Position numbers and translations under genes: made by a program. A stretch of 64,000 nucleotides of DNA from Gyrodactylus bullatarudis (lineage: Eukaryota; Platyhelminthes; Monogenea; Gyrodactylidea; Gyrodactylidae): NCBI GenBank assembly GCA_012064415.1, contig SSNU01000289.1, forward strand, positions 62,001 to 126,000, read 5' to 3'. Shown one piece after another: positions 35,501-45,500 of this stretch. Position 1 is the stretch's first letter. Each line of letters opens with the position of its first letter. Below the pieces are notes generated by a model that was not told where the DNA came from, did no database searches, and saw nothing but the letters and a program-made list of their open reading frames with translations.

Positions 35501-38500
35501 GAATTGTTTACATTATGTTCTGCACGTGTAATTAAATTATGGTGCCTAAAAGATATCTTCAACATAATACGTATAAATTCCAGTAGGCTTGTAGGATAAG
35601 TAAACAATTTTGTTGTGTAACATGAATTCCCCCTCACATATTTGTAAAATTTTCGACGAATCACATTTGACTTGCTTTTTGTTATGAAACCTCATGAAAT
35701 CATCCTCATAATTAATTTGACATGACACGAGAACAGTTCTATACTCGTCTAATAACCTCGCCCAAAGCTGTAAATAATCGTCTTATGACAGAGGAAAAAT
35801 ACCAAAATCTTCTTTCAAAAATTAAATATGCCAATACCGGGGTCAGTCTTCAGCCAGAGCATTACAGAATTCGTGAAAAGTACTCTTTAATTGTTTTGGG
35901 ATCAGAAGAAAAAATTGTTACAAAAAAAGGTAGCGTTTTCATCGGACAATTAAAACGACACCATATAAATGTCTGTTTGGAATTGAATACCTACAGAAAA
36001 ATGATCTCGAAACATTAGAAGACTCATTTTCAAGTCAAGAAGAAGATTTTGAAGATAACTTTGAAATGGCCAATCGTAAGTTTAATTTTCCAATTGATAG
36101 TTATATTCACAAATTATATTAAATTTTTCATTATTTTCAAGAAAGAGCAGACTTTATCGTTGATCTTCGTGAAAAATCCAAATCAAGCTTGCACGAAGCT
36201 GCAGAGAATATGCTGTCCAATAGCTCAATTGCAAAGGCTTCAGTTGGAGATAATGTAAGCATACCTATTCCAGAGATAGACCGATCCAGAGTTGATGACC
36301 GAAATCTTATTGGTATTGTGACAGAAGTTCGAGAAAACGGATATAAAGTTGCAACAGAACAGGGTTCGATTCAAGGCATATTAGGATTCGGACAAGTTAG
36401 AATTCTACCAGAAAAATTGATTTCAAAGGACATGACTTCAGAAAACCCTGTTAGTATAAGAGCTGCAAATACTGGTCAGTCACGATCTGGAGGACAAGGC
36501 TTTTTTAGATGCAATTGTCTAAAGGGATGCAACTCAAGAATGTGCAAATGTATAAAAAATCTTGTTCTGTGTAATTCGAAGTGTCATCAAAAAATAAATT
36601 GTGAAAATAAGAATTAAATTCATCATAAATAACTGTTAATTTTATAAATAAAAAATTTTAGTTAAAAGACCTTTTAATATTTATGATAAAGCTTAAATAC
36701 ATATCGCATACACGATTGCATAGATGGATGTCCGCTCCACCCTGAAATGTATTATTATCCAAAATCGGCAATGGAATTCTTGCAGATTATGCATAATCGG
36801 CAAAAACTTGACGAATTTGAATAAATTTATCCATATTCGTCAGATTTTTGCCGATTATGCATAATCTGCAGGTTTGATTGCCGATTATGCATAATCGGCA
36901 AATTATCCAAATTCGGCACAACATATACATACATTTTTACTTGGCATAGAATATACCCTTCTCTATCTATCTATCATTATTTGTTGTCTACATACAATAT
37001 ATGATTGAAGACAAATTAAAAATACCAGAATGTAATGATCTGACTAATATCAAGGCTATACTGTTACATATTAGATCTAAATTAAAATAATACAAAAAGT
37101 CTACTTTATCTTCAATAATTTGATGAAATTTCTCGAACGGCTTATCCATTATTTTATTTCAATTACAAAACCAGTTTTAAATAGAATCTATGTATTGCCA
37201 ACCTATCCGGAGAACTATAAATTCATATTGTATATCATCGTATAGAACCTTTATGTTTTGTATTTTATCTTTACTTGTAAATACTTTCTAACAAAAGAAC
37301 TGTTTTCAAGAAAATCTTTAACCGCCAAATTTTTGGTGATTTTCCATCGTGATGATCGAAAATTATAAATGGTTCCATTTCCCACAAATACAGATGACAA
37401 ATTCCTGTTAACTTCTTTAGGCTTATTCGTTGTTTACCGTTGATCCCAATTCAATTGCGTTAAAAATCTTCGAAATCGATTAAAAATTTTGACCCCAAAC
37501 TATTGAAAGCTAAATTTAGTGAATTCTGATCTTTGAGTAAATTTTCATAAAAAAAGACATACTCTCGTTTTCTTCCTGGAGTTTGTTGATAACATCTGAT
37601 TGATCATCAGGTGATGTTTTATTGATTGTATTGAGGGGGGATGGAAATTCAGAATTTCTTCTCGACCGAATTGGAATGTTCATATCATAAGGTTCATTCG
37701 GTTTTGTATTGGCAACACGAAAGAATTCTTTCAAAAGAAAAGTATCCTTCAATCAATATCCCAATTATTCTTTCTCTGGTGTAGTAAGACTCACTTTTCC
37801 TCTTCAACTCTGACAGGCTTCCTATTTTTCGAGAAGAGAATAACATGTTCGAAAATTCATCTTTTTATTTTAGAGAATGTTGAAAAGGTTACCGCGTAAA
37901 GTCACCACATTAGAAGCAAAGTTTTTTCCTTGAACCAATCAAAATTTGCAATTTAGTTAATGTCATCACAATATACAAAAGAACAGAGGTTCGATAAGGC
38001 AAGAAATACTTTGTTTTTTTGTATTTTAATAATAAATTTTAGACATTTCATTTTAAAATTAATTGATCAAATGGTTTATTCACTATGCAATAGAGATACT
38101 GGAAACTCACCAAAAGGTGTAGGAGTACTTCCAGCATTATGTGAGCTAAATTTAGGAATTTCATTCAAAGCATCAGGGAAAACTCACTCTCGATCAAAGA
38201 CGTGATCCCCTTGATGTTCCTCTTCATCATTATTTACAGTATTAGAAATAATACTTTTGTTATTATCTTTCAGAAAATGAAAGTTACTCTCGAAAATCCC
38301 CAGAAGCATAAAGAAATAAACTTACAAGAAGCTTAACGAAGGAATTTTATTATTAATACTAATGCTACTTTATTAAAGTAACTTTAAAAATATTTTATTT
38401 TATCAAATAGATACTTGTGAGTAGTTTCAATATTTCCCCTGGTGAATTTTAAAACTCAAACCTAAAAATAAGTGGACCAATAAAAAATCAATAAATTCAG

Positions 38501-39387
38501 GAAAATATTATTGTATAAAACGAGTATTCGTCATGGCCTACATGACTGCTATATGTTTTTAGAAATGGTTCCAAATATTTTAATATGCAACCTGTAATTT
38601 GTAAAAAACATGCATACAACAATCTATTAGTGTGTTATTATTAATTATAATCATTAAGGAAATCGAAGGCTTTAGTCAGACAATTGATAAAATAATCAAT
38701 TATTTCAAGACTTGAGTCGTGCAATCAATTAAATTTTAACTCACAATTAGAGATATAGGACTCCTGATCATTAGGGCCAGAAGAATCGGTACTCTTTGAA
38801 AAAAGTTTACTTTTGGAGCGTGAGAGGCTCTTCAATAAGCTAATGATGCATATTAGATGATAGAAAAGTAATTTACGCATTTCGAGTGCCAATGACACTG
38901 CGAGATTCTCGCCGAGATGGATAATCTGGAACTTCAGTGTATGCATAAAAAACATAGACTTTTCCCGAGGGATAAGCATTTTTCCTTGTAGACTTAAGAA
39001 TTAGTTCAAATTCTAGATTATTCTCAGATGTTTTTGGATATAGATCAAAACTAAATTGACCAATATCCCGGTTTTCAGCATCTTTTACTTTAATAGTAGC
39101 ATAATCCTCATACTCAGCAACTCTTTTTTACCATTAATAAGAGACAATTACAATGATATTGTAAAATTCCAGGCCGGATTTCCATCCTGATTCTCAACTG
39201 GCTCAGAAATATATTTCTTTCTATGATAAGTTATGATTGCACGCCAAATTTTTGTTCTTGGATCTTTGAAATTTGATGAAGAGATTTACTTTCAGATGAA
39301 TTTGGGACACAATATGATAATTGTTTTGCATATTTAACTGATCAGGTTATTTAAAAACATACCAGTTAACACAACCTTCCTAATCAT
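32531..39387 (-). CDS. C2-domain / coiled-coil protein, gene A of a head-to-head pair
   Basis: Nine exons assemble with matching phases and GT/AG junctions (minus order): 39387-39363, 39263-39152, 39122-38877, 38839-38745, 38266-38188, 38145-38111, 37821-37795, 37727-37563, 32766-32531; 1020 nt, 339 residues plus stop. The N-terminal ~110 residues resemble a C2 domain (TKIWRAIITY, GNPAWNFTI, YATIKVKDAENRDIGQFSF). Next are a Ser/Lys-rich linker (SLSRSKSKLFSKSTDSS), an acidic disordered middle, and a C-terminal coiled coil (INKLQEENERLRALNTQLK, SELKKELDEVTMDLSKLRYR). The overall layout recalls class I Rab11-FIP proteins, but I see no Rab11-binding box, so the family is open. Ultrashort introns measure 29, 37 and 42 bp, and one exon is 27 nt. 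The last intron (4.8 kb) hosts a Ginger-like and a MITE element. Paralogue of gene B. Confidence 0.82.
33781..34335. mobile_element. 555-bp MITE, possibly Mutator-like, in a gene A intron
   Basis: The ends are GGGTTAATTCC and GGAATTAACCC. Inside, AAAAATCACCCC and AAAAATAACCCC (left) mirror GGGGTGATTATTCG and GGATGATTATTGG (right). Flanks AATTTTTAT (left) and TATTTTTAT (right) agree at 8 of 9 positions, which would suit a 9-bp target-site duplication. No protein. Superfamily is inferred from that duplication only. Confidence 0.65.
35094..36923 (+). mobile_element. Ginger/KRBA2-like DNA transposon, internally deleted
   Basis: The element begins TGTTGTGCCGAATTTGG and ends CCAAATTCGGCACAACA. It is flanked by TATA on both sides (35090-35093, 36924-36927), a 4-bp target-site duplication. 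Terminal inverted repeats exceed 150 bp and contain the block ATACATATCGCATACACG. The right end adds a cluster of GATTATGCATAATC palindromes. The internal frame keeps the N- and C-terminal parts of a KRBA2-type integrase but lacks the catalytic core. A 373-bp derivative with the same ends lies at 44168-44540. TGTNR termini and 4-bp duplications are known for Ginger elements. The copy is non-autonomous. Confidence 0.85.
35722..36617 (+). pseudogene. KRBA2-type integrase remnant with C-terminal CXC domain
   Basis: The first frame (35722 to about 35960) encodes TEEKYQNLLSKIK, EHYRIREKYSLIVLG and KGSVFIG, the helical N-terminal region seen in KRAB-A domain-containing protein 2-like integrases. 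A frame change near 35960 then leads into CLFGIEYLQKND and an acidic linker. The DDE integrase core is missing. A 66-bp intron (36076-36141, GTAAGT to TTCAAG) joins to LREKSKSSLHEAAE. Next comes the SH3-like tail VGDNVSIPIPEIDRSRVDDR, GIVTEV, VATEQGSIQGILGFGQV. The C-terminal cysteines (36507-36600) follow CxCx3Cx4CxCx6Cx3C, as in tesmin/TSO1 CXC domains. No restored version is implied; this copy cannot encode an active integrase. Confidence 0.8.
39123..39151 (-). other. 29-bp intron in gene A, same site as the 25-bp intron of gene B
   Basis: On the minus strand GTAATTGTC ... GTAAAAAAG. Removal restores ..NFTIS-L-VAEYEDY. Phase 2, after a 112-nt exon, exactly as in gene B. Confidence 0.85.
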
Positions 39388-39574
39388 TAAAAATTTTGAA
39401 TTTGAAAATACCAATACTTCTTTACTCGAAACAAATTTTAATGAAATAAATTAAAATATGATTGTTTGTATAAGTTCTATAAATAGTAAAATTATGAAAC
39501 TGATGACTCGGGTGGAAGGTTTTCTCGTTATCTAATCCCATTATTCAAGTTGTCTATTCGCATACTTTTGGATT
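39388..39574. promoter_or_regulatory. Divergent promoter region between paralogues A and B
   Basis: 187 bp lie between the two start codons. Both genes have coding first exons here (25 and 67 nt of CDS), so this stretch must contain both 5' UTRs and promoters. The gene A start could lie further upstream in the same open frame (no other ATG seen nearby). Confidence 0.5.
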
Positions 39575-42500
39575 ATGATCACTTACCCAAAGACTGTGAA
39601 GCTTATTTGTAAGGTTTTAGATTCTCATGAAATTACTTCAAGTGTACAAAGGTGTTAATCTTGCAATTATCAAGAGTCGTGTGACAGAAAGTAAATAAGA
39701 TAATATGATTTTAATAAACTAGCCAAGGAAACAAAAATATGGAGAGCTATTTTCTATGGTGGGACAAAACTTTTTCAAACCGATGAAGTTCCCGATAAAG
39801 AGGGTGAAGTTGAATGGAACACTGAAGTGGATATGTAACTTGAATTTTTTACATTTTAGTGAAATCAAAAATCCAAAGAATCCTATAGTTATAATTGTGA
39901 GGGATGCTAAAAAGAGAGAGGCTGGACAATTGATAATAAACTTGGAGAGTATTACCTCCTTTCATAATCCAGATGAGAAAGTTGATATTAACAGGGAAAT
40001 TCTGAGAATTGAGCCTCTTGAGAAAACAAAAAATACCGATATTGCCTCAGGGATTTTACATTTTCGAATTTATGCAACAGAGACTGCTCAAGCTGAAGTA
40101 AATCGTTCCAAATCAATAAAATCGTCCATTTCTCAGCTGAGTCAGCTCTTCAAGTGAGTTTTTTCTTTCAAATTTTTTTGTTAACAATGAATTTTCGAAA
40201 TAATAAGTCTTGAGAAATATAAATAGATGAATTTGATTTAATCTCTTACTTGGGGGGTAGGTCGAAAGTCCTTCAATTGCTTATGAAAAATTAGACTTGA
40301 TCCTTTAATCCTTAACAACTATTTCATCATGGTTTGTAGTAAAAGTTAATTACTACAGCGAAAGTGATACAGAGGCATGAAACATGATCAAAACAGTTTT
40401 CTTCGCCATCCATAGACAGGTTTTTTTCTTTTGAATATTTGAAATAAATTTGGAACATTGAACTGTTGGAAACTAGAGGATATTTCAGGTAGCTTCTTAC
40501 CTCTTACATGGGTTAATTCGAAAGTATCCTCAAAATTTGTTGATCTATTAAATTGAAATCTCATCTTTCAACCTCTCGTCCCAATTTAACACAAACGATA
40601 CATTACATTTTAAGAAGCTCTAAAATTGATGAATGATCAGTGTGAAAGATCTTTCCTTTGGAGAATTTAACAATTAAATATGAATCTCTTCGTGCAATCA
40701 AACACCTGATAATAAAGTTATTAATTATCAGTGAAGACTCTGAGTATGTTCAATAACACATAAAGCATTATATCATCATTACCAACTTGAGAATTGTAAA
40801 GTATCTATTGTTATCATTCAAAACTTTATCATCATAATAATCCTTGTGTATAACTTTACCAAAAAATGACATTTTAATAACAAATGATAACATGTTCTTA
40901 TTTTATTTTCGACTCCATTTACAGACCAACAAAAAGATACAAGTATGAAAATTGGGAGAGTCCCTTAAAAGATGGCATAGCTTGCTTATTTGATTTGAAA
41001 TTTTGCACATTTTTCGAAATTCCATCAGCTTCATTCTATTAGGACGTATTTTCAGGTTTAACTACTTGCAGAAATTATTTGCTGATGCTTTATCCTATTG
41101 TATAAACCCTTTTTAAGATTTTTATCTGATGCAAATCCTGAATTTAATCTTTACAATCTGGAATATTTTCTGGTTTCTTAAAAACATGAAGATTTAATTT
41201 AAATCTATGTCTGAGAGGGTCTGGAGAGGTCAATAGCATAGTAAAGCCTCTTGAGGAGCGTATATTTAAACCTAATTAAAATGAAAATGAGAATTAATTT
41301 TTTTACAAAAAACTTGATATTTTCCTTCGGAAAGTCAGGAAAAAATTTATTTAATAATATTTTCGACTAAGCAGTTAAATGCAGATATTCGAGATCAACA
41401 TTAGAAAAAGAATTCGAATTCGTCTGCAGAAATTCGTCATTTTTGTGGGAAATCGAAAGATTTGAACTTATTGATTATCCCGAAGAAGAAGATAATACAT
41501 TTTCGAAATTCGCAAAACGGCCCAATTTTGATCAGATTGAATTTTTACAGAAAATTTTTCTCAATTTCCACAACATTATGGGATTCGAGAAATAATTCTT
41601 TCCTGACTTTCCGAAGAAAAATATTGAGATTTTTGTAAAAAAAACTATAATCCCATTTTCATGTCAACTAGCTTTAGATGATAACATTTGTCAGAATGAG
41701 GGGGAACCTTGTGGTATAGTGCTGCACATGATTCAATCATTCTCATCCAGATTGGTGAGAGACTTGATCTGTTCAGCGTTTTTAAAGAAGATCCTTAGTT
41801 GAGATGGGGAATAAAAGTAATCTAAAGTAAACACACATCATTTACTAAAAGAAACTCATCTAAGAATAGGACACGTCTTTTTTGTTCGTAGAATGACTGG
41901 TAGGAAAGTTACACGAGGACAGTTTTGAAATTTTGTAATTACATTTATAAAACTATGAATTTTTTGAAGTGACCCATAAGAACAGATCATTGAAAGAAGG
42001 ATAACTAGGAGTTTTTGCCTATCAAAATATAAATATTCTTTTCAAGCTTGGACCTAAAAATGTAAGCATCAGATAAGAAAATTTTGAATTAAATATTGAT
42101 TTTCATGGTTTAATCTAACTAGATCAACGCCTGCGACACATGTTTGGATTGGTTTTTTTCAAACTATAGGTTATAAATTACAGATACACTACAAGTGTTA
42201 CTCCGCATCGAATTAGAGATGATAAAAACCAAATTGAGTATCTAAAATACTTGATATAAACACAATAATTTCTCTAATCCCTTTCCCGGTGTTGGCCAAA
42301 GACATCAAATAAATTTTTTGATAAATTTTCCATAACCAAAGCTTGCTATAGTCTAGATGTTCAATCCCAAATCTCAATCACAAATGCTGATTTAAAGCGA
42401 GTACATTTTATTCCAACATGAGTTCAAGTTCTTTTCTACCCACAGGTCAAATCGAGATGATGTATCTCAAATGTCATTTACATCACGACTGAGAAAGTTC

Positions 42501-45500
42501 AAGAAGAAGTCTGGCGCTGAACCATCAATCTATTCTGGGTCTATGATCTCTGGAAACTCTGGCAATGGAACAGAGTTCTCTCGAAATAGCAGCTTCTCTC
42601 ATGCCGGTTGGAATGGTAATCCAATGGTCTTCAACGGTCAATCGTATAATCCAGAAGATGGAGAGTCTACAACCGCAAATCATTACACCAAGAGCAAGCA
42701 CAAGTCCAACCTGTCAAAAGCATTTTCCAAAAGTACAACAAGCCTCTTTGAAAGTACCATAAAATCGTTAGTGTCTTTTTACATTTCTCAAACCTGTTTT
42801 TCAATTTCATATTTAATTTTCAATTCCAGACTGAGCAGAAAAAATTGTGAGTCATTTTTAAATATATAAATATATTGACATGAAGATGAGAATTTACTAT
42901 TTTTACAAAAAACTCAATATTTTTCTCCTGATTTTTTCACAGAAAAAAATAATATTTTTAAAACTAAATGAGCTTATAAGATGTGGATATTCAAAAAAAT
43001 TCCGAAAAAAAATAAATTGACCAAAATAAGGCCGTTTATTGAATTTCGAAAATACACCAAAATTTCATTTTTTCAATTTTTGAGCTCAAGATTTTTAATG
43101 ATTTCTAAGAACTTAAGTTAAGCAGTTAAGTGATGATATTTGGGATTAACATTGAACGAAGAATTCGAATTCACCTGCAGAAGTTCACTGAAATTCCTCA
43201 TTACTGTGGGAAAACGAACCATTTGAATTTTTAAGGCAAATTATCCAAAATCTGGAAGTCTAACTTTTTCTCTGAAACAGTACAATCTTCGTTATATCTA
43301 TGATCAAATTCGAATTCTTCGTTCAATGTTAATCCCAAATATCATCACTTAAATGCTTCGAATTATCGAAATCGATAAAAATCTTGAGCTCAAAAGTTGA
43401 AAGAATGAAAATTTGGTGTATTTTCGATAAACGGCCTTATTTTGGTCAGATTTTTTTTCGAATAACCACATCTTATAAGCTCATCAAGTTTTAGAATACA
43501 AAAAATTATTTGTTTCTGTGAATCAGGAGAAGAATATTGAGTTTTTTGTAAAAATAGTAAATTCTCATCTTCATTTCAATTAGGCTTATATCAAATTCTT
43601 TCGATGATTTATCAACCATCATCTGATAATTATGACAAGATTGCATCTGAAAGTTTCAAATTGAAACAATTTTTTTCCTTCGAGATATTTCTTACATATT
43701 TTTTACTCGAATTCACTACAGTAAACAAGTCTCCAAACTTTCAACAATTTAGTTTATCTTGAAAAATACATGCTTTTATATTTAATTCAATCATTGATTG
43801 GCTATATCGTTGTTAACTTGCTACCTGACTCTATGTTGTCTTTTGGCTTGCATTGGCCTATTTTTAGAAAAAGAAGAGGAATAGGAGGGTCTAGTATGAT
43901 TAAGACTCTGATAAAATAAAATAAAAATTAGAATAAAATAAGAAGACCCAATATTTATAGTCAATCTATGCTGAGCAGGTCCCTGAAGAACCACTTGGTT
44001 CAAAATTATCAATCATCTCCAATGCAGATTCTGCATTCATATCGAATGTACAGTATTTCGACAAATCTACAGCTGTGTAAGGGATGTCTAAAGCAAGATG
44101 AATTTTACTCTTTGAGTATCACTATAATTAGATTTATGATTTGATAGTTTTCATCAATATTTATATATGTTGTGACGAATTTGGATAATTTGCCGATTAT
44201 GCATAATTAGCAAAAACCTGACGAATATGCATATGGGGGGAAGACTTTTATAATTCAATTCAAATTAAAGAAAGTAAATATAAATAGTGAATAAAATATT
44301 ATTTCAAGAAAACACGTTATTTAATTATAAATATTTATCGAAAGAAATGATATAAATCTGTATTTAACTTATTATTCATATTCGTCAAGGTATATCTTGC
44401 AGATTATGCATAATCGGCAAAAACCTGATGAATTTGAATAAAATTATGCATATTCGTCAGGTTTTTGCTAATTATGCATAATCAGCAGGAAAACTTGCAG
44501 ATTATGCATAATCGGCAAATTATCCAAATTCGTCACAACATATATATTAGAGTAGGCCAAATTTTTAAACTTTTCCTAGCCTTAATCTCGTTTTGATGAT
44601 AATCGAAAATTGAACATATTTTTCTATAAAACTATACGTTTTCGAGTTTTTTCTGATGTACAAAATCCCGATTGAAAATGACAATTTTTGAACACGCGCC
44701 AAGTTTTTTTCAATGAATTTTACTACGAGAGAGGAAAAAATTAAGAATTCTGAATAGTTTCTGTAAAATTTTGAATAAAATTAGGGCTTATAGGAAAAAT
44801 TCAGTCTTTTTTCACACGTTGAAAGAAATTCCAAAGAAATTAAATAAATTTTGATGATTTTAGGAAAAATGGGAAAATAAAATTATATATTACCCTAATA
44901 CATATATTTATCATCCAAGATAATTCAAATGAAAGTCAAAAAGGGCGCCTCTCAAACATTGGTAAGGTTCCATGTGAAAAAGTAACTTTCTATCTAAACA
45001 CATGTTGTGATACAGCATGTCTTTTGCAATGTAGAGCCAATCTTAATTGAACCTTGAATTTGATCATGCATTAACCTATAATTGTTATAGTGAATCTATC
45101 TAAAACAGAAGATCTGACTTTCTTGTCAATATTAAACCTTTGAGTTTAAAAAGTTTAAACAATTTAATATTTGTTCGACATGAGTTGCCTGATTTCCTCG
45201 AAAATATTCTGAGGTTGCTGACTGGAAGTCATGCTAGGATTAAGAACGAACGAAGTTATTATGGTGAATAAAGCTTTATTTTCGTCGGTTCTCTTCAGAC
45301 CAAACACCGACTTGTTATATTTATATATATGAAAATTTAGAGAACATTATAAAATCTGCCCAATAGCATTTATTCAACCGTTCGCGACCAATAAGAGGAG
45401 AGGAATGTCTAAGCTCTCGGGACTGTGAGGAATTCATCTAATGTCCGAGTGCCGGGTGGTGCTCTTTTCCTCTGTTTCCCTCTTCTTTTTTGTTGCTTGG

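Noticed and set aside
37960..38205. 81-codon plus-strand frame
   Set aside because: Antisense to gene A exons 5 and 6.
42565..42762. 65-codon plus-strand frame
   Set aside because: Alternative frame of gene B exon 4, which is fixed by splice phases on both sides.
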